Positions 42,060 through 54,009 of a stretch of 64,000 bases of DNA are shown here, in pieces. Origin of the DNA: JAPWJZ01 sp035626855. GTDB taxonomy: Bacteria > Pseudomonadota > Alphaproteobacteria > Micavibrionales > UBA2020. Where the stretch lies: NCBI GenBank assembly GCA_035626855.1, contig DASPMW010000128.1, forward strand, positions 1 through 64,000, read 5' to 3'. A program made the translations under genes and the position numbers. Under the pieces are notes generated by a model. It did no database searches. It saw only the letters and a program-made list of their open reading frames with translations, and was not told where the DNA came from. The number at the start of each line of letters is the position of its first letter. Position 1 is the first letter of the stretch.

Positions 42060-43261
42060 CTATTTATTATTCAAAAACAACAGGATGCCCTTGGCGGCGG
42101 CCACCCCGGTTGCGAAGCAGGCCTGCAGCAGGTAGCCGCCGGTCGGCGCCTCCCAGTCGATCATTTCGCCTGCGGCGAAGACGCCGGGCTTGCGGCGCAG
42201 CATGAGGTTGTCGTCGAGCTCCTCCCAGTCGATCCCGCCTGCGCTGGATATGGCCCGCTCGATGCCTGCGATGCCGGTCAGCGTCACGGAGCAGGACTTG
42301 ATGCGCTGCGCCAGCGCCGCCGGCGCGAAGTGATTGACCTGCCGGTCTTCCTGCATCAGGCCGATGGCGGGTGGCGCGAGGTTGATTTCCTGCCGCAGGA
42401 AATTCGCAAGGGTGCGGCCGCGGCGCGGCGCCTGCAGGCGTTCGGCAAGCGCGGGCTCTGTGACCCCCGGTTTCAGGTCGATGATCAGTTCCGCGGAACC
42501 GCTGGCGGCAATCGCCTCGCGCAGCGCGGCTGACAGCGCATAGGTCGCGCCGCCTTCGATGCCGGTCGCGGTCAGCATCGCTTCCCCCGCGATCTGCTGC
42601 CCGCCGAAACGGAGCGTAACCGGCTTCAGCGGCTGTCCTGCGAATTTGTTGCGGAAGATGTCGGACCAGGCGACGGTGAAGCCGCAATTGGAAGGCTGGA
42701 AGGGATTAGTCTTTATCTCAGGCAGGTAACCCACCCAGCCGCCATCTGCGCCGAGCCGCGGCCAGGATGCGCCGCCAAGCGCCAGCAACGTGGCGTCCGC
42801 GGTGACGGTTTCTGGTGTCTCGTTGTTTTTTGCGAAAACAAGCGCGCCGTCGTCGGCAAAGCCGCGCCAGTCATGCTGCAAGCGGAAGCGTACGCCAAGC
42901 GCAATGAGCCGGGACTGCCAAGCGCGCAGCAGCGGCGAGGCCTTGAAGCTTTGCGGGAAAACGCGGCCGCTGGAGCCGACGAAAGTTTCCTCACCGAGCG
43001 CGGCTGACCAGTCACGCAGCGCTTGCGGCGGAAAATCGCGGATATAGGGCGCGAGGCGCGGAGCGGCAGCGCCGTAACGCGCGATGAAGGTATCGAGATC
43101 TTCTGAATGGGTGAGGTTGAGGCCGCCGCGCCCCGCCATGAGAAACTTGCGCGCGAGCGACGGCTTGCGGTCGTAAACAAGGACGGTTGCCCCGCCCTGC
43201 GCCAGAACTTCCGCCGCGATGAGTCCGGCCGGTCCGCCGCCGATGACCGCGACGGTTTTCA

Positions 43262-43262
<1 letters not shown>
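42060..43262 (-). CDS. HI0933-type flavoprotein (BaiN/YhiN-like)
   Basis: About 400 residues. It starts MKTVAVIGGGPAGLIAAEVL, the dinucleotide-binding GGGPAG fold. KFLMAGRGGLNLTHSED is the HI0933-family signature. EETFVGSSGRVFPQSFKAS, ALGGASWPRLGADG, and the C-terminal FAAGEMIDWEAPTGGYLLQACFATG complete the FAD site. Members reduce double bonds in some gut bacteria but most are uncharacterised. The start ATG at 43262 shares one base with the ABC-F stop (TAATG), so it is translationally coupled to that gene. Confidence 0.85.
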
Positions 43263-45148
<1,886 letters not shown>

Positions 45149-45274
45149 GGTTTCTCGCCTTTTCCAGCCGCAGGTTATGGCATAAAACATGCGCAAAGTG
45201 AAGGAATTAAGCGGGTTGCAGACGTTGCGCGGGTGCGGCTTGCATGCTGTAATGTCTTGAAACAGTGGAAGAAC

Positions 45275-46054
45275 ATGGCCGACACCGGAAAAACAATCAC
45301 CAGCGCCGCTAACCCCGCCGTGAAGCGCCTGCGCTCGCTCGGCACAAAGAAATACCGCGATGAAGAGGGGGTTTTCCTCGTCGAGGGGCTGCGCCATGTC
45401 GAGGACGCGCTGGCGGGCGGGTTCGCGCTGGAAACGCTCGGTTACGCGCCGCGGGCAAGCCGCGAGATCGCTGCAATCGCGCCGAGGGCAACGCATGTGC
45501 TGGAGCTGACGGACGACCTGCTGAGCCGTATTACGCAGCGCGACAACGCTCAAAGCGTGATCGGGGCGTTCCGGATGAAACCTGCCGGCCTTGCGGCCGT
45601 AACCGCGGGGCTGTGGGTCGGGCTGGAGGGCATTCGTGACCCCGGCAACCTCGGCACCATCATCCGCACGGCTGATGCGGTGAAGGCCGATGGCGTGATG
45701 CTGATCGGTGACACCTGCGACCCTTATGCGCCGGAGACGATCCGCGCCACCATGGGTTCCTTCGCGCGCGTGCCGGTCGCGCAGGCAAGCGTGAAAGAAT
45801 TTCTGCTCTGGCGCGCAAGCTGGAAAGGCCGCGTGATCGGCACCCATCTGCGCACCGATACCGATTACCGCAAGGCAGACTACGCGTCCCCCCTGTTGCT
45901 GCTCATGGGCAGTGAATCGAACGGCCTGTCCGACGAGGCTGTAAAAGCCTGCACCAGCCTGGTTAAAATCCCAATGGCAGGCGGCGCAGAATCGCTGAAC
46001 CTGGCGGTATCCACCGGCGTGATGCTCTACGAAATCTGTCGCAGCCGGCTTTAG
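45275..46054 (+). CDS. SpoU/TrmH-family RNA 2'-O-methyltransferase
   Basis: 259 residues. An N-terminal substrate-binding domain (MADTGKTITSAANPAVKRLRSL, FLVEGLRHVEDALAGGF) is followed by the knotted SPOUT methyltransferase with its three motifs: GIRDPGNLGTIIRTADA, LLMGSESNGLS and IPMAGGAESLNLAVSTGVMLYE. The last contains the N-x-A-V/S motif that binds S-adenosylmethionine in a trefoil knot. The target (23S rRNA Gm2251 in RlmB, other sites in relatives) cannot be told from sequence. Divergent from the ABC-F gene; convergent with ppc, overlapping it by four bases. Confidence 0.88.
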   Translation: MADTGKTITSAANPAVKRLRSLGTKKYRDEEGVFLVEGLRHVEDALAGGFALETLGYAPRASREIAAIAPRATHVLELTDDLLSRITQRDNAQSVIGAFRMKPAGLAAVTAGLWVGLEGIRDPGNLGTIIRTADAVKADGVMLIGDTCDPYAPETIRATMGSFARVPVAQASVKEFLLWRASWKGRVIGTHLRTDTDYRKADYASPLLLLMGSESNGLSDEAVKACTSLVKIPMAGGAESLNLAVSTGVMLYEICRSRL

Positions 46055-48642
46055 CCTGTGTTGCGCATCCCGGCCGAAATGCCGCCGATTGTCAGCGCAA
46101 GCGTCTTGCGCAATTCCTTCGGCGGGTTTTTAAGGCTGCGATATTCCTTCAACAAATGCGCCTGCAGGATATTCAGCACATCGACATAGGGCGTGCGGAT
46201 GCGAATGGAGCGCGCCAGCACGGGTGATTTTTCGAGGAGATCGTCACGGGCTGTCACCTTCCGCAGCATTTCGCCCGTGGATTGCAGCCTGTGCAAATAT
46301 TCCTCGGTCAGGTATTGCAGCCGCGGTTCGACCAGCAATTGCGAATAGTAACGCGTAATTTCCGCATCCGCCTTCGCAACGACCATTTCGACAAGATCCG
46401 TGACAGCCTGAAAGAAAGGCCATTCCGCATACATTTCGCGCAATTGCTCGAGGTTTCCGGCTGCGATTTCAGCATTCAGCGCGTCGCCCACGCCCAGCCA
46501 GGCGGGCAGCATCGTGCGCGATTGCGTCCAGCCGAATACCCAGGGGATTGCCCGCATGCTGTCGAGGCCGCCGCCCTTTTTGCGCCGGCCCGGGCGGCTG
46601 CCGATCTTCAACAGGCCCAGTTCCGGCGCAGGCGTGAGCTGCTGGAAATGGTCCATGAATTCCGGCGTCTCGTAAATCGTTTTGCGAAAGGCTTTCTCCG
46701 ACACATCGGCGATGCGCTGCATCGCTTTATCCCAGGCCGCGTGGCGCGGCTGCGGCTTTGACAGCACGGCATCCAGAAAGCCGGAAAGATAAAGCTCCAT
46801 CGTCCGCTCGGCGACGCCCGGCAGCCCGAATTTTGAATCGATCACTTCGCCCTGCTCGGTGATGCGGATGCGCTTTGTCTCCATGGGGCGTGGCAATGCC
46901 AGCAAGGCCGTTTCGATCGGGCCTCCGCCGCGCGCGACGCTGCCGCCGCGGCCATGGAAGAAGGTCGTCTGCAACCCGTGTTTTTTGCCGATGGCAAGCA
47001 GCGACGTCTGCAGCCCGTAAATTTCCCAGGCAGCCGCGAGGTAGCCGCCGCGCTTGGACGAATCCGAATATCCGACCATGATCTGCTGTTCCGCGCCCGC
47101 ATGTTTACGATAGACACGGCTATTATAAAGGGCAGCCATTGTGTTCACGGCCGATTTCAGGCTCGCGGGCGTTTCAAAAAGCGGGCTGATCGGGATGTTT
47201 GCCTTCACGCCTGCTGCCTTCATGAGGAACTGCACGCCGAGCAGATCGGACACCGTCTCCGCCATGGAAATGATGTAGGGCCCAAAGAACTCGCCGGGAA
47301 ATTCGTTATAGACGCGAAGCGTATCTATGACTTCGGCGGTATCCGCGGATAGCTTTTTGGGCAGGCGGAATTTCGTGGCCCTTATCGCCTTTTCCAGCAA
47401 GGTGATTTTTTTTGCCTCATCCGCTTTCGCATAGGCCGTGCCTAAAATTTCCTCGACCGCCGCTGCATGGCGGTCCGAGCTTTGGCGGATATCGAGCTTC
47501 AGGAAACAAAGGCCGAAGACGCGAATGCGCCAGATAAGCTCCTGCAGCGGCACGCCGGCGAGCGCGCCGGCTTTGTTCTTATGCAGATAATCCTGCATGT
47601 CGTACAAGATTGACAGCAACTCGTTGCGCGTCAGGCCGGAAAGGGTACGGCGGAATTCGCGCAGGCGCCGCTCCGCCTTTGCGATCTGGCTGAGGCAATA
47701 ATCATGCAGCTCAGCGCTTTCGCCATCCTTGTCGAAGGCAAAATTCTCCCGCAGGTTTTTGAGGGCGATCAGGTATTTCGCCGTCGCCGCGTTCGACGCT
47801 TCGCGCAATACTTTGCGCGTTATATCGGCGGTGACACCGGGATGACCGTCACGGTCGCCGCCCATCCAGGATCCAAAACGGATCGGGCGCGGGTAAACAC
47901 CGGCCATATCACCGACCACCTCTTTATAGGCCGCGCTCATCAGGTGATGGAAATCGGGAATGGCCCGCCACAGGATGCGCTCCGCCACCTCGAGGCCATA
48001 GCGGGCCTCATCCACGGGCGTCGGCTTGCGCTCGCGCACAGCGCCCGAGAGCCAAAGCTGCGTAATAAGGGAGGCGACGTCGCGCATGACGACGTCCCGC
48101 TCATACGGCGCAAGCGTGTCGTGGTCGAGCTTCAGCAGCGCGATCGATAGATCGCGATAGGCCCGCACGGCCTGGGGTCGCATGGCCTCAGTCGGATGCG
48201 CGGTCAGCACAAGCTCGATCTGCACGTCGCGCATCGCCTCACGGATGGTTTTCTCCGGCAACCCGCGCGCCCGCAGGCGCTCGAAAGTGTCATAGGGCGA
48301 CGCGCGCTGCGCATCCTTGCCGAGGCGGCGGTAATCGTTGCGGCGGCGGATGCGGTGAACCTGCTCGCAAAGGTTGGCGAGGCGCAGGAATTCCGTGAAG
48401 GCCTTGGCGACTTTGTATTTCTCGGCATGGCTGAGCCCCGCCAGTTCCTGCTCGATTGCGCGCGGCGCGGTTTTGTCGCCAAGACGGCTTTTCTGCGACA
48501 GGCGGCGCAGGGCCTCCACCTTGTCAAAAATGCGCTTGCCTTCGAAGGTCGTGATGGTGTCGCCAAGCATCCCGCCCAGCAGCCGCACATTCGCCGTCAG
48601 CGGCGCCAGCGTGTCTTCTTTATTATCTGCGCGTCTGGCCAT
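46051..48642 (-). CDS. ppc: Phosphoenolpyruvate carboxylase
   Basis: Adds bicarbonate to phosphoenolpyruvate to form oxaloacetate, an anaplerotic reaction. 863 residues, slightly shorter than enteric Ppc. Catalytic motif VLTAHPTEA with His149, and the loop FHGRGGSVARGGGP with its Arg/Gly string. GSWMGGDRDGHPGVT, the YSDSSKRGGYLAA segment and the canonical C-terminus SAGMRNTG are present. The start ATG at 48642 lies 20 bases inside the proA 3' end, so ppc may be co-transcribed with proBA. Confidence 0.96.
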   Translation of the reverse strand: MARRADNKEDTLAPLTANVRLLGGMLGDTITTFEGKRIFDKVEALRRLSQKSRLGDKTAPRAIEQELAGLSHAEKYKVAKAFTEFLRLANLCEQVHRIRRRNDYRRLGKDAQRASPYDTFERLRARGLPEKTIREAMRDVQIELVLTAHPTEAMRPQAVRAYRDLSIALLKLDHDTLAPYERDVVMRDVASLITQLWLSGAVRERKPTPVDEARYGLEVAERILWRAIPDFHHLMSAAYKEVVGDMAGVYPRPIRFGSWMGGDRDGHPGVTADITRKVLREASNAATAKYLIALKNLRENFAFDKDGESAELHDYCLSQIAKAERRLREFRRTLSGLTRNELLSILYDMQDYLHKNKAGALAGVPLQELIWRIRVFGLCFLKLDIRQSSDRHAAAVEEILGTAYAKADEAKKITLLEKAIRATKFRLPKKLSADTAEVIDTLRVYNEFPGEFFGPYIISMAETVSDLLGVQFLMKAAGVKANIPISPLFETPASLKSAVNTMAALYNSRVYRKHAGAEQQIMVGYSDSSKRGGYLAAAWEIYGLQTSLLAIGKKHGLQTTFFHGRGGSVARGGGPIETALLALPRPMETKRIRITEQGEVIDSKFGLPGVAERTMELYLSGFLDAVLSKPQPRHAAWDKAMQRIADVSEKAFRKTIYETPEFMDHFQQLTPAPELGLLKIGSRPGRRKKGGGLDSMRAIPWVFGWTQSRTMLPAWLGVGDALNAEIAAGNLEQLREMYAEWPFFQAVTDLVEMVVAKADAEITRYYSQLLVEPRLQYLTEEYLHRLQSTGEMLRKVTARDDLLEKSPVLARSIRIRTPYVDVLNILQAHLLKEYRSLKNPPKELRKTLALTIGGISAGMRNTG

Positions 48643-49870
48643 TGCCCCTTACCACCCATTTATAACTCGTCAGCGCTTCCAGCCCCATAGGCCCGCGCGC
48701 ATGCAGTTTCTGCGTGCTGATGCCGATTTCCGCGCCCATGCCAAATTGCCCCCCATCCGTGAAAGCGGTCGAGGCATTGGCATAGACGGCCGCCGCGTCC
48801 ACTTCGCGCAGGAAGCGTTCAATCGTCGCTTCGTCTTCGGCAATAATCGCCTCGCTATGCCGGGAGGAGTGCGCACGGATATGCGCGAGCGCAGCATCGA
48901 GGGAAGGGACTGACTTCACCGCCATTTTGTAGGAAAGAAATTCGCAGCCGAAACTATCCTCCTGCGCGGGGCGCAGCGGGCCGTCATAGCGACCAGCCAA
49001 CGCCGCAAGAGCGGGCGGGTCGGCGAAGACCTCGACGTTTTTCTCCGACAGTCCGGATACCAGTGCGGGAAGGTCGGCCAGGCGGTTTACATGAATAATC
49101 AGCGTATCGAGCGCATTGCAGACGCTCACGCGCCGCGTTTTGGCGTTAAACACAATCGCGCGGCCTTTCTCAACGTCGCCGCTTTCGTCGAAATAGGTAT
49201 GAACGATGCCTGCGCCTGTTTCGATGACCGGCACACGGGCGTTCTGCCGTACGGAGTCGATCAGTCCCTGGCTGCCGCGCGGGATCAGCACATCGACGAT
49301 ACCGCTCGCATTCATCAGGACTTCCGCCGCTGACCGGTCGGGGGGCAGCAGCGTGGCTGCGGCGGCCGGGAGACCATGGCTGGAAAGCGTTTCGCTTATG
49401 ATCGCGGAAAAGGCGGCGTTGCTATGCCATGCTTCCTTGCCGCCTTTCAGCGCGCAGGCATTTCCGGACTTGAAACAGAGCGCAAAAACATCAACCGTCA
49501 CATTCGGGCGCGCTTCATAGATTACGCCGACCAGTCCCAGCGGCACCGAGATGCGCTCGATATGCAGGCCGTTGGGAAGATCGCGCTCCAGCTGGGTGAT
49601 GCCGAGCGGCGAGGGGAGGGAGGCGACGGTGCGCAGCTCGGCGGCAATCGCCGCGATCCGCTCCTCCGTCAGTTGTAACCGGTCGTAGCGCGGATCGTGC
49701 TTGGGCATCGCCGCAAGGTCTTTTTCGTTTTCCGCCAGAATATTTGCCGTGTCCTGCCGCAGCGCGTCGGCGAGCGACAACAATACCGCCTTGCGTTTCG
49801 CATCATCCAGACCCGCGAGAACCGGTGAAGCGGCCTGCGCAGCACACAACTGCGCCGTGACGTCCGTCAT
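48623..49870 (-). CDS. proA: Gamma-glutamyl phosphate reductase
   Basis: Reduces gamma-glutamyl phosphate to glutamate semialdehyde in proline synthesis. 415 residues in the normal range. ALKSGNACALKGGKEAWHSN-like CFKSGNACALKGGKEA, LLPPDRSAAEVLMNASGIVDVLIPRGSQGLI in pieces, AGIVHTYFDESGDV, VCNALDTLIIHV (catalytic Cys in the VCNA motif) and GAEIGISTQKLHARGPMGLEALTSYKWV in pieces identify it. The start overlaps the proB stop by ATGA. Confidence 0.96.
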   Translation of the reverse strand: MTDVTAQLCAAQAASPVLAGLDDAKRKAVLLSLADALRQDTANILAENEKDLAAMPKHDPRYDRLQLTEERIAAIAAELRTVASLPSPLGITQLERDLPNGLHIERISVPLGLVGVIYEARPNVTVDVFALCFKSGNACALKGGKEAWHSNAAFSAIISETLSSHGLPAAAATLLPPDRSAAEVLMNASGIVDVLIPRGSQGLIDSVRQNARVPVIETGAGIVHTYFDESGDVEKGRAIVFNAKTRRVSVCNALDTLIIHVNRLADLPALVSGLSEKNVEVFADPPALAALAGRYDGPLRPAQEDSFGCEFLSYKMAVKSVPSLDAALAHIRAHSSRHSEAIIAEDEATIERFLREVDAAAVYANASTAFTDGGQFGMGAEIGISTQKLHARGPMGLEALTSYKWVVRGNGQTRR

Positions 49871-50955
49871 GTCTCGCCCCCGGCATCGATATGAAGCTGG
49901 TCGTAATGTATTAACTCAGGGCGGTTTTTCTGCCCCATATGCTCGCGCAGCTTTTCCGCGCCGTAGCGTGCGATGCCGACGCCAATGCGGCGGCCGTCGG
50001 GGTCAGCGACCTCGACCATATCGCCCTTCTCAAAACTTCCGCTGCATGCCTTGATGCCGACCGGCAGGATGCTGAGCGCGCGGCTGCTATCCTTCAACAG
50101 CGCATATAACTGCGCATTGACGCGAATGACGCCGCTTTTGCGTGCGGAATCAAAGGCGATCCACTTTTTCAGGTTCGATCTCTTCTTGCGCGGCAGGATC
50201 GTCGTGCCGATTGATTCGCCGTCCGCAAGGCGCAGAATGACGTCCTTCACCTTCATTGCCGCGATATGGGTAGTAACGCCAAGATCGGACATCTTGCGCG
50301 CGGTGCCGAGCTTGCTTGCCATGCCGCCGCGGCCGAGCGCCGTTTTCGTGGCGGAAACCTTCGGCCATCCGTCTTTTTCCGGATTGATTAGGGGAATGAT
50401 TTTGGCGCCCGCCTCGTCGGGGTTACGGTCATAGACGCCTTCGACGCTTGTGAGGATAAGAAGCTTGTCGGCATTCAACTGCGCGGCGATCAGGCCCGCC
50501 AACTCGTCGTTATCGGTGAACATCAGCTCCTCGACCGCGACGCTGTCATTTTCATTGATGATCGGGATGATGTTGCCCGCCTCCAGCGTCTCGCGCAGCA
50601 GGCGTGCGATGTTCAGGTAATGCTTGCGGGTGTGGAAATCCTGCTTGGTCAGCAGCAATTGCGCGACGGCGATGCCATGCGGGCGGAAAAGTTTCGCATA
50701 GGCCTGCATCAGTTCCGGCTGGCCGAGGCTCGCGAGCAGCTGCTTTTCCCCAAGCGTGCCGCCGTATTCCCGGCCCAGGCTTTCGCGAGCGACGCGCCGC
50801 CCCGAGGCAACGGCACCCGAGCTGACCAGCACGACGCGGTGGCCAGCCTGCTGCAGCTTAGCCACTTGGCGCACCAAGGCCGGCATCGCGCTTTTCAACA
50901 GCGTGCCGTCGCTGGCGAGGATCGCCTGAGTGCCGATCTTAATGACGATTTTCAT
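49867..50955 (-). CDS. proB: Glutamate 5-kinase with PUA domain
   Basis: Phosphorylates glutamate, the first and feedback-controlled step of proline synthesis. 362 residues. The amino acid kinase domain begins MKIVIKIGTQAILASDGTLL and includes VVLVSSGAVASGRRVA, NENDSVAVEELMFTDNDELAG, and LLILTSVEGVYDRNPDE-like loop. The C-terminal PUA domain (about 275-350) includes FEKGDMVEVADPDGRRIGVG. First gene of the proB-proA-ppc run. Confidence 0.95.
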   Translation of the reverse strand: MKIVIKIGTQAILASDGTLLKSAMPALVRQVAKLQQAGHRVVLVSSGAVASGRRVARESLGREYGGTLGEKQLLASLGQPELMQAYAKLFRPHGIAVAQLLLTKQDFHTRKHYLNIARLLRETLEAGNIIPIINENDSVAVEELMFTDNDELAGLIAAQLNADKLLILTSVEGVYDRNPDEAGAKIIPLINPEKDGWPKVSATKTALGRGGMASKLGTARKMSDLGVTTHIAAMKVKDVILRLADGESIGTTILPRKKRSNLKKWIAFDSARKSGVIRVNAQLYALLKDSSRALSILPVGIKACSGSFEKGDMVEVADPDGRRIGVGIARYGAEKLREHMGQKNRPELIHYDQLHIDAGGET

Positions 50956-51076
50956 CTGCGTTATACGAATCCCGAAACAGGCCCAAGTTTAGCGCAGCGC
51001 GACGGGTGCCTGCCGAATATTTTAGAGCGCCATATCAGCCGTTTAATTCTTGAACCTGCTTTCGGCAGATTCATCA

Positions 51077-51105
51077 TTGACATAACGCTAGATTCTTCCT
51101 AGAAG
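51077..51105 (+). promoter_or_regulatory. Sigma-70-type promoter of the TelA-like operon
   Basis: TTGACA (51077-51082, a perfect -35 hexamer), 17 bases, then TAGAAG (51100-51105, four of six). The predicted start near 51112 leaves only about 10 bases before the first ATG at 51122, so either that ATG is nearly leaderless or the internal ATG at 51152 is used. Confidence 0.5.
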
Positions 51106-51121
51106 GGGCAGCCATTAATAT

Positions 51122-52657
51122 ATGACAACTCGTAACGCGGCGGTATCTTATATGTCTTACGCGACCATCATCAGCATTAAAAGCTCGATCGACAAACTCA
51201 TTGGCAAGCAGGAGGCAGTCGTCGCTTCTTTCGACGCTGCGGCAAAGAACGTCACCTCCGATCTAGGCAAGGCGTTAGACGCGGTGGATGCGGCAGCGCA
51301 TGCGATCGTGATCGCTGATGATGCGGACCGTTACGCAGCCCTCAGCCGCGCTGCGAAAGACGCGCGCATCGGCCATGATTTTACCGCTATTGTCGCTGAC
51401 TGGACGCAAAAGGACGCCGACAACCGCAAGGAACGCGCCGCGCTTGAGGAAAAATGGGGTACGCGTCAGGAAGTCGCGCACAAGGCTGCTGAAGTGAAAG
51501 AAGGCATCGAACTGATCGCCTCCGCGCTGGCCGAAATCTCGCCCGAAATCGCCCAGTTCGACGTGACGTCCAAAAAGATTAAGGACCATAACGAGAAGTA
51601 TAAAGGTAAGCCGAAGCTGCAGGTCACGCCGGAAAGCTACGAGAACTATTCCAAATTCGGCTGGAAGGGCGTCGGCCGCTTCCTGCTCTGGCTCGTGGGC
51701 TATCGCGGGCCGCATCGGGCCTATAAGGTGGTGAGCGAGTACAGCAAGCAATTCGGCAACTACTATGAAGACGCGCTTGAAATCGCCGATCGCCGCAAGA
51801 ACGAGAAGAAACTGCAGGGCGAACAGGCGGCAAAGCAGGAGCAGTATGACGAGCTGACCGGCATCGGCCGCCGCATGGCGACCCTCGACGGCAGCTATCG
51901 TGGCAGCCAGGGAATCGCGCGCGACATCGGTGGAATCATCGAGAAAAGCGTGCTCGCCTCTGCCGACTTCGTCAAAAACCTGCTGCGCGACGTGCCCGGG
52001 CATGAAGCAGACGTGATTGCGCTGAATACGCTGAAGGCGGCCAGCCTTTCCACCCTCGCAGCGACCGTAAAGACGCAGGCATCGCTTGCCGGCGGCACGC
52101 TGCAGAAACTCAATGAACCCGGCCCCACCCTGGAGGCCGGCGTTAAAGTGGTCGGTAATGAGTCGATCAACTTTGACATCCAGCCGCTCGCGCGGATGGC
52201 GGCTGAAGCCGCGCGCTCGGGCGGAGCGGCTGCGGCGGCGCTGTCCTCGGCGAGCGACAGCCTCGAACTGCTGACTGCGCCCCCCAACACGGACTATGAC
52301 ACGCTGCAGGCAATGGTCGGCAAACTGGGATCGGTCAGCGTTGCACAAACGCAGATCGCTTTCAGCTTCGGCACTCTCGAGCGCAACGTAAATTCGGAAA
52401 TCGAGGCCTACGAGGCGGAACAGCGCCGCCTGGCCGAAATCGAGCGCCAGCGCATCGCGGCCGAGGCAGAGCGCGAGCGCATCCGCCTGCAGAAAGAATT
52501 CGAAAGCGTCGCCCGCCGGACGCCGCAGGTCGATACGACGCCCGACCTGCCGTCATACACGCCGAGCACCAATATCGGGATCGGCAACCGGGGCATTACC
52601 GAACGCGGCGGATCAAGCGGCATCGGCATCGGCTCCCGCGGGATCAGCGGCAGATAA
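51122..52657 (+). CDS. Unknown coiled-coil protein, first gene of the TelA-like operon
   Basis: 511 residues with no recognised family. Mostly helical and rich in Ala, Glu and Lys, with long heptad-type stretches (RKNEKKLQGEQAAKQEQYDEL, EIEAYEAEQRRLAEIERQR). One short central segment, KFGWKGVGRFLLWLVGYRG, is hydrophobic enough for membrane contact. The C-terminal 30 residues are Gly/Arg-rich with a repeated IGIGNRGI / IGIGSRGI motif. It precedes the TelA-like gene by 47 bases. An internal ATG at 51152 is an alternative start because the TTGACA promoter ends at the first ATG. Possible roles in a membrane-associated complex are inference from context. Confidence 0.75.
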   Translation: MTTRNAAVSYMSYATIISIKSSIDKLIGKQEAVVASFDAAAKNVTSDLGKALDAVDAAAHAIVIADDADRYAALSRAAKDARIGHDFTAIVADWTQKDADNRKERAALEEKWGTRQEVAHKAAEVKEGIELIASALAEISPEIAQFDVTSKKIKDHNEKYKGKPKLQVTPESYENYSKFGWKGVGRFLLWLVGYRGPHRAYKVVSEYSKQFGNYYEDALEIADRRKNEKKLQGEQAAKQEQYDELTGIGRRMATLDGSYRGSQGIARDIGGIIEKSVLASADFVKNLLRDVPGHEADVIALNTLKAASLSTLAATVKTQASLAGGTLQKLNEPGPTLEAGVKVVGNESINFDIQPLARMAAEAARSGGAAAAALSSASDSLELLTAPPNTDYDTLQAMVGKLGSVSVAQTQIAFSFGTLERNVNSEIEAYEAEQRRLAEIERQRIAAEAERERIRLQKEFESVARRTPQVDTTPDLPSYTPSTNIGIGNRGITERGGSSGIGIGSRGISGR

Positions 52658-52704
52658 TTTTTAAAGAATACCAACCAATCCACATAAACCAAAAGGAAGC
52701 ACAC

Positions 52705-53985
52705 ATGCCTGACAATATTCTCGACAACAAAAACATCGCCGACGCTTTCGGCGGCGCGGCCGGCAAGGCGTTCAACGAAGACATCGTTGATTACCGCAAA
52801 GCGGACCCTGAAACCAAGGCGAAGATGGACAAGCTGATTGCTTCCATCGACCTGAAAGACCTCAACTCGATCACCGTCTTCGGCAAGGAGCCGACGGATG
52901 TGTTGCGTGAATCCTCCGAAGCGATCGTGAAGCGCGCGCAGAACGCGACGAGCTTCCTCGGCGGTTTCGCCCAGATCAAGGAAAAGCTCGAGAACTTCGA
53001 CTTCCAGACTGTCGGCCGTCTCGCGGCCGATTATTCGGCGAAAGTCGACCGCAAGCTGAAAATGGCGGCGTTGTCTTTCAAGAAAAGCCCGTTCATGTAC
53101 GTCCTGAAAAAAGTCGGCTACTTCTTCACCGGCATGGGCGGCGGCAAGGATTCGAACATGGACAACATCCGCCATGAAATCGACAAGAGCCTGCTGCAGT
53201 TGGCCGATGTCGTCGCGGATCTCGAGGAATCGAAAGCAAAAATCCCGGGCGTGATCAAGGACCTCAACACGCTCGAGGAAGCCCGTCTGACCGCCTATTC
53301 CGATTACGGCATCTATGTCGGCGCGGCGCTAGAAAAATATCGCCAAGTGAAGGAAGACGTGCTGCCGAAACTGGAGCAGGAGGCGTCGACCAGCCCCCTG
53401 AAACAGGTCGAGCTGCGCAACATCCGCCTGGCCGGAACCGTCCTCAACGCGAAAGTGACCGATATGGACACCTTCCACAAGTCGAGCCTCGTCCAGCTGA
53501 AGACGATCGACGACCTGCAGGAAGCGCTCGCGATGAGCCAGCTGAAAATCGACAGCCACCTGACGATTTCGCAGGGCCAGTGGACTGCGATCCTCGCTGA
53601 AGCCGCAACCGCCGCGCAGGTCAGTGAAATTGCTGAAAGCGTCGATGCGGCGGACAAGTTCGGCGACAAGATTTTCGAACAGTCGCAGAAACTCTCCGAC
53701 ATGACCAAGGCGATGTCGCGCGCGGCTTTTGGCCACGGCACCCTCGACCCGGTCAAGGTCATCCAGCACCTCGAGAAGCGCACGCAGGACATCAAGGATG
53801 ACCTCGTGTTCATGACCGAGTTCAACGCGAAGATGGAAGCCCAGCGCGCGGCCCTCGACGTCGCCGGCCAGAAATTCCGCGAGGCGGCGGCGCAAGTGAC
53901 CGCGCCCCGCCCGGTGCAGGAAGCGGCTGAAACCGCGGCGACCGCGGCGATGAAGGACCTGCTGGCCAACAAGCCGAAACCCTAA
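52705..53985 (+). CDS. TelA-like (toxic anion resistance) protein
   Basis: 426 residues. The layout fits the TelA family (PF05816): an N-terminal region with ID-x-DLNSITVFGKEPTDVLRESSEAIVKR, a conserved central helix with HEIDKSLLQLADVVADLE, DYGIYVGAALEKYRQ (compare YI-x-AG in the family), and a long helical part with LSQ-like TISQGQWTAI. Insert at 100-145 contains a possible membrane-facing stretch PFMYVLKKVGYFFTGMGG. TelA members accompany tellurite and other stress systems but their mechanism is unknown. The SD AAGGAAG is well placed. Assignment is by eye and needs a profile search. Confidence 0.65.
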   Translation: MPDNILDNKNIADAFGGAAGKAFNEDIVDYRKADPETKAKMDKLIASIDLKDLNSITVFGKEPTDVLRESSEAIVKRAQNATSFLGGFAQIKEKLENFDFQTVGRLAADYSAKVDRKLKMAALSFKKSPFMYVLKKVGYFFTGMGGGKDSNMDNIRHEIDKSLLQLADVVADLEESKAKIPGVIKDLNTLEEARLTAYSDYGIYVGAALEKYRQVKEDVLPKLEQEASTSPLKQVELRNIRLAGTVLNAKVTDMDTFHKSSLVQLKTIDDLQEALAMSQLKIDSHLTISQGQWTAILAEAATAAQVSEIAESVDAADKFGDKIFEQSQKLSDMTKAMSRAAFGHGTLDPVKVIQHLEKRTQDIKDDLVFMTEFNAKMEAQRAALDVAGQKFREAAAQVTAPRPVQEAAETAATAAMKDLLANKPKP

Positions 53986-54009
53986 CGAATCGAACAGGAG
54001 CCGGCCGTC

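Noticed and set aside
45149..45847. Upstream extension of the ABC-F gene in the same frame
   Set aside because: It is the antisense shadow of the methyltransferase; the first ATPase domain starts at MLSINNLTYKVGSRTL (45148).
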